Shown here: positions 1 to 7,202 of the stretch, one piece after another
How the letters are laid out: each line of letters begins with the position of its first letter
Numbering within the stretch: position 1 is the stretch's first letter
Assembly: GCF_020193655.1 (NCBI RefSeq)
Contig: NZ_JADYVE010000008.1
Location: 124,001-188,000 of the forward strand
Length of the DNA: 64,000 nt
Origin: Ensifer sp. IC3342
Lineage (GTDB): Bacteria > Pseudomonadota > Alphaproteobacteria > Rhizobiales > Rhizobiaceae
Reading direction: 5' to 3'
Position numbers and translations under genes: made by a program
Notes under the pieces: model-generated
The model's input: the letters and a program-made list of their open reading frames with translations, nothing else
What the model was told of the DNA's origin: nothing
Database searches by the model: none

Positions 1-2
1 CC

Positions 3-65
3 CCCACCAACACGCGTGTGATCGAGTTCCTCCGCCAGTCGGAAGCGTCTCGGAACGACCGATAA
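3..65 (+). CDS. 3' end of an unidentified gene (partial)
   Basis: Reading frame 3 at the left edge is open from the window boundary and stops at a TAA at 63-65, giving about 20 residues ending in VIEFLRQSEASRNDR. The composition looks like a real protein C-terminus. Frame 1 closes almost at once and frame 2 gives a proline-rich, less protein-like string. It would converge on the LysR gene with a gap of about 33 bases. Too little is present to name a family. Confidence 0.35.
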   Translation, partial: PTNTRVIEFLRQSEASRNDR

Positions 66-98
66 TCTGACAAGAAGTGAGAAAGCGGTCCCCGAAGA

Positions 99-1034
99 TC
101 AGGGGGCCGCATCCTCCGCGGTCAAGAGGTCCGGCAGGAATTCCTTACCCTGGGTCGCCAGAAAGTCCTCGAAGGCTGCAATGACCGGCGTCATTGCGCG
201 ATCGGTCCGGCTGACCGCGAACCATTGCCGGCGGATCGGCAGACCGACGACATCGAGGATCGTCAGTTCGCCTGCCTGAACCTCGGCAGCGACACTGTGC
301 GCGGCAAGAAAGGCGACGCTGGTATCCGCCATCACCGCCCGTTTGATATCCTCGATCGATTCCATCTCCGTGTTGGGGCCATCGGCCCTTCCCGGAATTT
401 CGCTCATGAACCGGTCGAAGAAGTTGCGCGTGGCGGAGTCCGGGCTGCGCAGGAAGAAATGCTCACGCGCAATTTCCGCCTTCGAAATACCCTGCCGCTT
501 GGCAAGCGGATGATTGGGCGCGCTGACGACGACCAGCGAATGCTCCCCGAAGACTGCTGCGCGCACCGAGAATTCCCGCGGCGGGCGCCCGAGCAGCGCG
601 ACGTCGATCGTTCTGTTCCTCAAACGCTCAACCGTTTCGGCGCGGCGGTCGATGAAAAGCTCGAGGTCGATGTCGGGATAGGCGCTGGAAAAGGCGGCGA
701 CCATCGGCTTTGCGAAATACTTGACCGTCGAAACCGCGCCAACGGCAATGTGCCCACGCTTCACGCCCTTGAAGGCGTCGAGTTCCGTTTCCAGCAGTGA
801 AAGGCGTTCCTCGATATCGCGCGCGGCAGCCAAGACCGCGTGTCCGGCCTCCGTCGGAAACATCCCGTGGGCCATGCGCTCGAACAGCTGCACGCCGGCT
901 TCCGCCTCGATCTGCTTCAACTGCAAGGTGACAGCCGGAGCTGTCAATCCGAGCGCCTTCGCAGCGCCGACGATCTTGCCGTGCGCCTCGATCGCCCGTA
1001 TCGACTTCAACTGCCGAAACGTGATATTTTTCAT
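99..1034 (-). CDS. LysR-family transcriptional regulator (CbbR-like)
   Basis: A 311-aa LysR-type regulator. The N-terminal winged helix-turn-helix (about residues 3-60) contains GAAKALGLTAPAVTLQLKQIE. The rest is a periplasmic-binding-like effector domain, and the LDAFKGVKRGHIAVGAVSTVKYF linker is typical of CbbR-like members. I place the start at the ATG at 1034 (MKNITFRQL); an in-frame GTG at 1064 would add ten residues unlike the family. The gene is divergent from the HupE-type permease at 1200, the usual layout for a LysR regulator and its target. A T-N11-A box lies just upstream. The effector is unknown. Confidence 0.9.
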   Translation of the reverse strand: MKNITFRQLKSIRAIEAHGKIVGAAKALGLTAPAVTLQLKQIEAEAGVQLFERMAHGMFPTEAGHAVLAAARDIEERLSLLETELDAFKGVKRGHIAVGAVSTVKYFAKPMVAAFSSAYPDIDLELFIDRRAETVERLRNRTIDVALLGRPPREFSVRAAVFGEHSLVVVSAPNHPLAKRQGISKAEIAREHFFLRSPDSATRNFFDRFMSEIPGRADGPNTEMESIEDIKRAVMADTSVAFLAAHSVAAEVQAGELTILDVVGLPIRRQWFAVSRTDRAMTPVIAAFEDFLATQGKEFLPDLLTAEDAAP

Positions 1035-1053
1035 ACGAGGAGCATAAAAAAAC

Positions 1054-1068
1054 TTAACGCACACGTAA
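1054..1068. promoter_or_regulatory. Candidate LysR-type T-N11-A operator
   Basis: TTAACGCACACGTAA is a 15-base near-palindrome of the T-N11-A class, about 20 bases upstream of the LysR start codon, in the region shared with the divergent hupE-like gene. Autoregulation and control of the divergent gene is an inference. Confidence 0.4.
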
Positions 1069-1199
1069 AGAGATTAAAATTTACTTTCGTGCGTAGATAG
1101 TTGATTTTCAACGCAGCAGGTTCGCCCCCAATGAGATCCGCACAGGTACCGAGCGGTTGGCATCTGCAAAATCGTTCGCAACATCAAGGGAACTGAAAG

Positions 1200-1796
1200 A
1201 TGAAAGCAGCAATCAAAAGCGGTCTGCTGGCATTGGCCGCCGCAGCCCTCCCGGCGGTAGCCCAGGCGCACACTGGCGCCGGCGCGGCAGGCGGCCTAGC
1301 ACATGGCTTCATGCACCCGGTCGGCGGCCTGGATCATATCCTCGCCATGGTCGCCGTCGGCACCTTTGCCTCCATTATCGGCGGACGCGCCCTCTGGCTG
1401 GTTCCGGCAAGCTTCGTCCTGATGATGGCCGCAGGTGGCGCCCTGGGGATCGAAGGCATCGCTGTGCCGTTTGTCGAGATCGGTATCGCGGCGTCCGTGA
1501 TCGTGCTTGGCCTTGCGGTCGCGCTTCGTTGGAACCCGCCGACCGCCGTTGCAATGGGCGTCGTCAGCCTCTTCGCAATCTTCCACGGCCATGCCCACGG
1601 CGCGGAAATGCCGATGGATGCGTCCGGCCTTCAATACGCACTCGGTTTCATGGCTGCGACCGCATTGCTGCACGTCGCCGGCATCGGATTGGGCTTCGCC
1701 CTTGGACGCGTCGGCGCCAAGTCCCACGTCGCAACGCGGCTCGGCGGCAGTGCCATGGCGCTCGCCGGCCTCGGCATCATGACCGGGGTCCTCTAA
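1200..1796 (+). CDS. HupE/UreJ-family metal permease
   Basis: A 198-aa integral membrane protein. The N-terminus is signal-like and ends in VAQAH. The family signature HPVGGLDHILAM sits near residues 38-49, and a His-rich HGHAHG stretch lies near residue 127. About six hydrophobic segments follow. HupE/UreJ proteins are associated with nickel or cobalt uptake for hydrogenase or urease. Neither enzyme is encoded in this window, so the metal and client are open. The start follows AAGGGA with about ten bases of spacing. The gene stands alone, divergent from a LysR regulator, and is closed by a strong terminator. Confidence 0.85.
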   Translation: MKAAIKSGLLALAAAALPAVAQAHTGAGAAGGLAHGFMHPVGGLDHILAMVAVGTFASIIGGRALWLVPASFVLMMAAGGALGIEGIAVPFVEIGIAASVIVLGLAVALRWNPPTAVAMGVVSLFAIFHGHAHGAEMPMDASGLQYALGFMAATALLHVAGIGLGFALGRVGAKSHVATRLGGSAMALAGLGIMTGVL

Positions 1797-1840
1797 GGAC
1801 GGCTCTTGCAAAGGCAGGTCGTTATGAGGTTACAAACAAT

Positions 1841-1872
1841 AAACGGGCTGCTCGAGGAGCGGCCCGTTTTTC
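1841..1872 (+). terminator. Rho-independent terminator after the HupE-like gene
   Basis: The inverted repeat AACGGGC-T-GCTC / GAGC-G-GCCCGTT has a GAG loop and is followed by a run of T, about 45 bases after the stop codon. A strong GC stem plus T tract is typical of intrinsic termination. Confidence 0.85.
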
Positions 1873-1933
1873 ATGTCTGCGGAAACGATATGTGCGGCGC
1901 CGCCTAATCTGCTGCATGTTTCGTTAAGGCGTA

Positions 1934-2011
1934 CTCGATTTAAGGAAACATGCCGTAATTCAAAGTGCTACAACGTCCTTTGCGCGTCTGGTAGGACGCG
2001 CGGCGCTGCAG
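1934..2011. repeat. Dispersed hairpin repeat, copy 1
   Basis: About 78 bases closely match 19979-20057. Shared blocks include ATTCAAAGTGCTACA, CGCGTCT and GCGCGGCGCTG. The 3' half folds as a nested hairpin (CTACAACG...CGCTGCAG outside, CGCGTC...GACGCG inside). It lies in the 324-base gene-free stretch 1797-2120 together with the terminator. I recall similar elements as common in Sinorhizobium intergenic DNA, but the family name cannot be confirmed here. Confidence 0.7.
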
Positions 2012-2120
2012 TCGCCGGAATCACTTCCCTGCAATCGTTCATTGCAGGATATGCGCTCGTTCGTAAGCCGCGTCTGGGGCGCAAGCGCCAGCGGGTAACG
2101 CAGCTCGTCCGCTGATCGCG

Positions 2121-2333
2121 CTAGCGACGCTTGAGAGTACGGCCGAAGGCGACCTCGTCGATACCGAGCGTGTTCAGCGCTGCTGGGGACGGGCGGCGGC
2201 GCTCTCTCGTCGCCATCGCGCATTCATGGGCGGCGCTGAACAGGCTCATGCCCTCCATGAACCCGCCGAACATGCTGCGAACCCATTCTGTATTCGCGGG
2301 ACGACGTGCTGCGAGCGTTGTCATTTCGATCAT
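2121..2333 (-). CDS. Small conserved protein, 70 aa, function unknown
   Basis: The start is set at the ATG at 2333 (MIEMTTLAARR), which follows GGAGAG on the coding strand; the longer frame from 2420 lacks a site. The protein has a helical N-terminal part (FMEGMSLFSAAHECAMA) and a basic C-terminal motif RRPSPAALNTLGIDEVAF. The same pattern recurs in the 55-aa protein at 62809-62976, so both belong to one small-protein family, loosely reminiscent of DUF1127-type rhizobial proteins. There is no signal peptide or clear membrane segment. The upstream region carries repeated candidate operators. Confidence 0.65.
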   Translation of the reverse strand: MIEMTTLAARRPANTEWVRSMFGGFMEGMSLFSAAHECAMATRERRRPSPAALNTLGIDEVAFGRTLKRR

Positions 2334-2339
2334 CTCTCC

Positions 2340-2424
2340 GTTGCATACGGATAAAATATAATCCTGCCATGCAACTATAAGAAGACCAACGCAGACAGCC
2401 CTGCCATGCAACGACTGCATGGCA
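2340..2424. promoter_or_regulatory. Repeated GTTGCATGGCAGG operator-like sites
   Basis: CCTGCCATGCAAC occurs twice (2363-2375 and 2400-2412). The second copy is half of a perfect inverted repeat, TGCCATGCA-ACGAC-TGCATGGCA (2402-2424). A partial inverted copy, GTTGCATACGG, starts at 2340. An AT-rich TATATT (minus strand, 2360-2355) that could serve as a -10 element lies between the sites. This looks like a multi-site operator for the small gene at 2121-2333. The binding protein is unknown. Confidence 0.5.
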
Positions 2425-2514
2425 AGGTGACCTTCCTCAAGCTCCCGCTAACGCCTTACGCGGGTTAAACAAATTGGCTTTGGCCTGCTCGGCCAAACGG
2501 ACGTCGTCTCGGCC

Positions 2515-3510
2515 CTAGATGACGAAACTCTCCATCGTCTCCGGTGCGAAAATATCCTCCGCGCAAAGCTTCCGCTTCGACAAGCCCTGCTCGTAGGAGT
2601 AGCGGAGGAACGTCTCCAGCGTCTCCCGATTCCCTTTGAAGCCATAGCTCCAGTAATCGTCGCCCATAAGCCGACGCGCGTCCTCGACATGTGCGTTCAG
2701 CCAGGGCAGCATGACCTTCAGCGCCGCCGTCTCTTCAAGCTCGCGATAGACGCGCGACTGCGCCTCGGCGAAGGCCTTGTAGAGCGATTGCGCGATCCAG
2801 CGGTGCGCCTCGTAGACCTCCCGCCGGATGACGATCGTATGCATGATCGGAAAGATGCCAGTCCGCTTGAAATAGCTCCGCTCGATCTCGACGAAGTTCT
2901 CGAAGAGGCGCCGGACACGACCGGTCGGCCCCTCGTAGGAAGAAGGTTTTCTGGCCGTATAGAGCGCATCGATCTCGCCGTCGCTCAACATGGCCGAGAG
3001 CGTCTGCGTCGGACCAATGCGGTTGACGCGGATGTGGCCCGGCAGTTCGAGCGGCAGCTTTTCCGGCCGGTTCGGCTGTTCTTCCCCGCCGGCGTAATAA
3101 GTTACGTCATCGACCTTCACACCATACTCGTCGGAAAGGATACCGCGTATCCAGACCGGCGCGGTCATCTGATACTCGGGCGTCCCGACGCGTTTGCCGA
3201 TCAGATCCTTCGGCTCTCGAATGCCCGACGCGGCGTTCACGTAGATCGACGAATGCCTGAAATAGCGGGACGGGAAAACCGGAATCGCCACAAACGGGCG
3301 CTTTTCGGCGAAGCAAGACATGACGTAGGAGGAAAGCGACATCTCGGCGATGTCGAATTCCCGATGCCTCAGCATGCGAAAGAAAGTCTCTTCCACTGGC
3401 ATGTTGAGATAGACGAGATCGATCCCGTCAGGTGCGACCGTTCTGTCCATGAGGGGGCGTGTCCGGTCGTAGTTCCAACAACCGAACGATAAACGAAGCG
3501 ACGAAGTCAG
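2515..3510 (-). CDS. 4,5-dihydroxyphthalate decarboxylase-like protein (Pht5 family)
   Basis: About 331 aa, cytoplasmic, with the periplasmic-binding-protein fold of the Pht5 family, whose named member decarboxylates 4,5-dihydroxyphthalate to protocatechuate. Family blocks seen are EFDIAEMSLSSYV, AIPVFPSRYFRHS, SGIREPKDLIGKRVG, DGEIDALYTARKPS and YFKRTGIFPIMHT. No signal peptide. The open frame runs from a TTG at 3564 without a ribosome site. An AGGGAG lies six bases before an in-frame CTG at 3510, which gives TSSLRLSFGCWNYDRTRPL after the initiator and matches the family N-terminus and the length of the paralogue at 15797, so I choose CTG. It is last in the Rieske oxygenase gene run. The exact substrate is inferred. 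Confidence 0.8.
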   Translation of the reverse strand: MTSSLRLSFGCWNYDRTRPLMDRTVAPDGIDLVYLNMPVEETFFRMLRHREFDIAEMSLSSYVMSCFAEKRPFVAIPVFPSRYFRHSSIYVNAASGIREPKDLIGKRVGTPEYQMTAPVWIRGILSDEYGVKVDDVTYYAGGEEQPNRPEKLPLELPGHIRVNRIGPTQTLSAMLSDGEIDALYTARKPSSYEGPTGRVRRLFENFVEIERSYFKRTGIFPIMHTIVIRREVYEAHRWIAQSLYKAFAEAQSRVYRELEETAALKVMLPWLNAHVEDARRLMGDDYWSYGFKGNRETLETFLRYSYEQGLSKRKLCAEDIFAPETMESFVI

Positions 3511-3690
3511 AATAATCTCCCTAGCACTACCGGGGTCAGGAAAGCCTGGGTTCGTCGAGCGCAAGTCCGCGACTTACAAGCAAAAATCCTGGACGGCTCC
3601 TCCGCCGTTTCCCGCCTTTTTACATCTCCAATCTGTCGCGATCATCGAATGCGGGACCCGAAATGTCCAAGATAAAACCTATTGGCTTGC

Positions 3691-4641
3691 TCAAAGAGAA
3701 TTCGCTTGCTCCATGGGAACCAGACGATCGATCGGGTGGGCGTAGGGCCCCACCTCTGTCATCAGCCGGTCGACCATCTTGTCGATGAACGCGAGGAAAG
3801 GCTTTTCGTCGGCGACCCCTCTGTGGGCCGGATGAGCGAGAAACAGCGTCCGCTTGACGCCGGGTCGGTCTACGCGCCGCCCGATGATCTGGCCCGTCTT
3901 GATCTCCTCCGCGACGATGCCATAGGGCATGATGCTTTGCGCAACGCCGTGCAGCACCAGCGCCTTGATCGCCTCGTTCGATTGAACCTGGTAGGTGATC
4001 TTGACGTCGACCGAGAGGCGCGAGGCCGTTTCGTGCACCCGCCGCCAGATGATGTCGCGGTTCGAAACCAGGGCGAGATCGCCGGCGACGGCTTGGCGGA
4101 AGGAAATATCACCGCCCTGCTCCCCGCCGTTTGCCGCCGACACATGAAGGAGGTCCTCCTCCATCAGCGCAACACGCCTGATACCCGGGTTCTCCTCTAT
4201 GTCGTAAGCAAGCACATAATCGAGTTCGCCGCGCTCAAGTGCATCGGCCAGCACGAAGCTCAACTCCTCCACCACGTGAAGCGCAATCCCGGGCAACTGC
4301 GCGTTGGCGGCAACGAGCAGTTCCGTCCCGATCAGCTTGAGAATGCTCGGCGTTGCGCCAAACCTTATGCGTACCCGTTCGCCGCCGAGCGCGATCAGGT
4401 CCCGACGCGTCTCCTCGAGCCGCTGCAGAATTTCAATGGAGCGTTCGTAAAGCAACATGCCCGCAGGCGTCGCGCTCACGCCGCGCGAATGGCGATCCAG
4501 CAACTGGATCTGCAGTGCGTCCTCGAGATTGCGGATCTGGATGCCAAGCGCGGTCTGAGCGAGATTGAGCTGCTCTGCCGCCCGCGTAATGTTGCCCACT
4601 TCGACGACTTTGACGAAGTAGGCAAGCTGGCGGAGCTTCAT
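3691..4641 (-). CDS. LysR-family transcriptional regulator
   Basis: A 316-aa LysR regulator with an N-terminal helix-turn-helix (NITRAAEQLNLAQTALGIQIRNLE) and a C-terminal co-inducer domain. The start at 4641 (MKLRQLAYF) is the usual family N-terminus; an ATG at 4656 adds five residues and cannot be excluded. It sits 38 bases after the reductase stop and about 180 bases before the decarboxylase-like gene, on the same strand, so it appears embedded in the catabolic operon instead of being divergent from it. The likely effector is an intermediate of the pathway, by inference. Confidence 0.88.
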   Translation of the reverse strand: MKLRQLAYFVKVVEVGNITRAAEQLNLAQTALGIQIRNLEDALQIQLLDRHSRGVSATPAGMLLYERSIEILQRLEETRRDLIALGGERVRIRFGATPSILKLIGTELLVAANAQLPGIALHVVEELSFVLADALERGELDYVLAYDIEENPGIRRVALMEEDLLHVSAANGGEQGGDISFRQAVAGDLALVSNRDIIWRRVHETASRLSVDVKITYQVQSNEAIKALVLHGVAQSIMPYGIVAEEIKTGQIIGRRVDRPGVKRTLFLAHPAHRGVADEKPFLAFIDKMVDRLMTEVGPYAHPIDRLVPMEQANSL

Positions 4642-4679
4642 TGCATGTCCGAGCATTTCTGATAGACGCCTTTCACCGG

Positions 4680-5684
4680 TCAGTAGAATTGGTCGAAATG
4701 AACCTGGGCCGGCGGAACGCCGAGGTCAATCAGCATCTTCTGGATCGCCTGCCCCATCGGCGGAGGACCGGCAAAATAGACCTCGCATTCGGGAAGGCGA
4801 TCAGAGAAGAGCTTTCCCGCCAGCTCATGCACGAAGCCGCGATGGCCATCCCAAGCCTCGTCGCCCTCGCTCGAAACGATCGGATGGTAGTGAATATTGG
4901 AGCCGAAACCGGGTAGTTCGGCGAGAATGTCCTCGCCGCAGATATCGCGTGCCGTCCGTCCGCCATAAACGAAGTCGATCCGGCGTCCGGCCAAGAGCGG
5001 CGTCGCCGCGGCGGCGCGAGTGACCGATATCATCGGCGAAAGGCCGGACCCGCCCGCAAGACAGATGATATCGCGATCGGACTCGGTTCGTAGATAAGCC
5101 ATGCCGTAGGGACCATCGACGCCGATGCGATCGCCGACCACGAGATCGTCGAACAGCTTGCCCGTCGCCGCCCCATTCGGCACCCGGCGGATCTGGAAAT
5201 GCCATTCGCCCGCAGCGTTCTCCGTATTGGCCATGGAATAGGCGCGCTTACCCGCAACTCCGGGCAGGTCGAGCAGGGCGTATTGACCGGCGAGAAAGCG
5301 GACCGGCTTGTCCAGCCGGAAACGAAACTCGCGGATGTCATGCGTGATGTCGCGCACTTCGATCAGTTCCGCCTGCTGCGGCACGGGCGGGAAGCGGCTT
5401 TCATATTGCGGCATCAGCCGGAGTTTCACGACGCAATCCGTCAGCGGGCGGGCCTGGCAGCCAAGGCGCCGACCGCGCTCCCGGTCGCGATCGCTGAGGC
5501 CGGGGGCGTCGGGACGCAGTTCCTCGATCTCGCCTTCGAGAAGATCGATACGGCAGTTGCCACAGGAGCCGACATTGCATTCATAGGGAAAGCCGAGACC
5601 CGCGCGCAACGCCGAGCGCATGATCGTGTCGTCATCTGCGCAAGTCCATTGGATATCGCTTCCCTTGAGTGCAATAGCCGGCAT
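4680..5684 (-). CDS. 2Fe-2S ferredoxin-NAD(P)H reductase, electron donor to a ring-hydroxylating oxygenase
   Basis: 334 aa. The N-terminal plant-type ferredoxin carries the cluster ligands C36, C41, C44 and C76. An FAD domain (RAYSMAN, FAD-binding RxYS) and an NAD-binding domain (GGSGLSPM, YFAGPPPM near the C-terminus) follow. This order is that of class IB/III oxygenase or phenol-hydroxylase reductases, and unlike the Pht2-type reductase the ferredoxin is N-terminal. The start is the ATG at 5684 behind GGGAG, two bases after the IclR stop, so the two are co-transcribed. It probably passes electrons from NAD(P)H to the Rieske ferredoxin (8709) or directly to the oxygenase (7203). Confidence 0.9.
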   Translation of the reverse strand: MPAIALKGSDIQWTCADDDTIMRSALRAGLGFPYECNVGSCGNCRIDLLEGEIEELRPDAPGLSDRDRERGRRLGCQARPLTDCVVKLRLMPQYESRFPPVPQQAELIEVRDITHDIREFRFRLDKPVRFLAGQYALLDLPGVAGKRAYSMANTENAAGEWHFQIRRVPNGAATGKLFDDLVVGDRIGVDGPYGMAYLRTESDRDIICLAGGSGLSPMISVTRAAAATPLLAGRRIDFVYGGRTARDICGEDILAELPGFGSNIHYHPIVSSEGDEAWDGHRGFVHELAGKLFSDRLPECEVYFAGPPPMGQAIQKMLIDLGVPPAQVHFDQFY

Positions 5685-5686
5685 GT

Positions 5687-6526
5687 TCAACTCCCTAAGT
5701 CGTATCTCTCTCGAAAGGCCGCCGTGTAACCGAGGCGGGATGAAATGGCCGCGACCGCTTCGAGAAGCGCAGGCGAAAAGCCTTCGAGCACTTCGAGGGA
5801 CAGCCGCTGCAATGGACCTGCGATGCCGACGGCGCCAACGACGGCGCCGGTCGAATCGCGCACTGGGGCAGCAATGCCCCGGATACCCGGTTCGCTTTCC
5901 TCATCTTCGATGGCAAAGCCCCGCTGACGGACCTCGGCCAGCATCTCCTTCAGACGCACCGGATCGGTGACGGTCTTCGCCGTTCGCCGCTGCAGCGGCC
6001 CAGCCAGCATGCGCTCAACCGCTTGCTCCGGGGCGAAGGCGAAGATCGCGCGTCCGACGGCACTGCAATGGGCGGGCTTGCGCGCGCCGAGATCGGACTT
6101 CATCGCCAGAGCCTGCGGACTTTCCAGATCGTAGACGTGCATCACCTCTCCATCCGAGGGGATACCGAGAATGATCGTTTCGCCCGTCAGCTTGCGCAGG
6201 TCGAACAGATATGGTCTCGCCTCGTTGGAGAGGTCCATGCGCCGGCGCACGAGCGTACCGAGGGCGAATAGGCCGACCCCGAGGCGGTAGCGTTCGTTTT
6301 GCGGGTTCTGCTCGAGCAAACCCTCGGTGACGAGGGTCACCGCCAGACGATGAACCGTGCTCTTTGCGACCTTCAACCTTTGCGCCAGCGCACTGACGCC
6401 GATCTCTGCCTCGTCCTCCGAGAAAGCCTTCAGGAGACGGATCGCCGTCGTCACTGACGAGAGGCGGTTACGCTTGCCGGCGGGGCCTTTACCTCCGCGC
6501 GCGGGTGGTTTGGTGGGTGCGTTCAT
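5687..6526 (-). CDS. IclR-family transcriptional regulator
   Basis: 279 aa from the ATG at 6526. After a basic Pro/Gly/Lys-rich tail comes the IclR winged helix (SSVTTAIRLLKAFSE, GVSALAQRLKVAKSTVHRL) and then the GAF-like effector domain with HCSAVGRAIFAF and RGFAIEDEESEPGIRGIAAPV, both hallmark segments. IclR proteins commonly control aromatic-acid catabolism. Only two bases separate its stop from the reductase start. An inverted repeat GTTCC-N7-GGAAC upstream of the oxygenase gene is a candidate binding site, by inference. Confidence 0.9.
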   Translation of the reverse strand: MNAPTKPPARGGKGPAGKRNRLSSVTTAIRLLKAFSEDEAEIGVSALAQRLKVAKSTVHRLAVTLVTEGLLEQNPQNERYRLGVGLFALGTLVRRRMDLSNEARPYLFDLRKLTGETIILGIPSDGEVMHVYDLESPQALAMKSDLGARKPAHCSAVGRAIFAFAPEQAVERMLAGPLQRRTAKTVTDPVRLKEMLAEVRQRGFAIEDEESEPGIRGIAAPVRDSTGAVVGAVGIAGPLQRLSLEVLEGFSPALLEAVAAISSRLGYTAAFRERYDLGS

Positions 6527-6609
6527 GACGTGATTGTCCGTTTCATCGCGAGAGTTACGGCTCGTCCATAACACAGTTGTCATGGTCTCACATCACCACC
6601 CTGCTGATC

Positions 6610-7131
6610 TCAAACCCTGAGCGCGCTCAGCATTTCGCCGACATATTCGTCTCCATTGGAGATCACGAGCATTGCCGCGAAAGGACGCATGGTCGTCAGC
6701 GTACGCGCAAGATCCTCCGCCGAGACACCGTCGGCGTTGCGCACCAGGCCGGTTGTCAGCTTATTGCGGACGAAGCAGGCATTGCCGATCACTTCAGCGG
6801 CGTCCGCCGCAATGCCGGCTGTCGTTATCATGACAATGATATCGGCCTCGGCGATCTCGTCGGCGAGACTGGCCGTCCTGCCTTCAAGATCCTCCAAAAC
6901 CGCGTCGACCGGCAGCATGTGCAGCGAATCGGTCGCGCCCTTCGCGCTCACGTAGCGCAGAAAATGCGCACCGCTCCGGGACATGTCGGCAAGGGTGTGC
7001 AGCAGCCCCAGGCTCGGCTCATCCAGGGCGATGACACGCGACTTGCGTGGGCTGGAATTCGGGTATTCGATACGGAAACGGGCTTCCTCCGCAGTGGCGA
7101 AGCGCGCACTTTCGCTCAGTCCGAGTTGCAT
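6610..7131 (-). CDS. Conserved protein of unknown function in the Rieske oxygenase operon
   Basis: 173 aa. I do not recognise a family. The start is chosen at the ATG at 7131 because AGGAG lies seven bases upstream; an ATG at 7146 would overlap that site. The protein is soluble with no signal peptide. The second half alternates short beta and helix segments (EADIIVMITTAGIAADAAEV, PFAAMLVISNGDEYV), suggesting a Rossmann-like alpha/beta fold. It lies 71 bases after the oxygenase gene and 83 bases before the IclR gene, all on one strand, so a role with the oxygenase (assembly, decarboxylation or rearomatisation) is possible but unproven. Confidence 0.75.
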   Translation of the reverse strand: MQLGLSESARFATAEEARFRIEYPNSSPRKSRVIALDEPSLGLLHTLADMSRSGAHFLRYVSAKGATDSLHMLPVDAVLEDLEGRTASLADEIAEADIIVMITTAGIAADAAEVIGNACFVRNKLTTGLVRNADGVSAEDLARTLTTMRPFAAMLVISNGDEYVGEMLSALRV

Positions 7132-7202
7132 GACATTTCTCCTCATTGATGCGGAGGCGTCCCCGACGCATAGCCCCGGGGACCACCGGGATAGCTGCGG
7201 CT

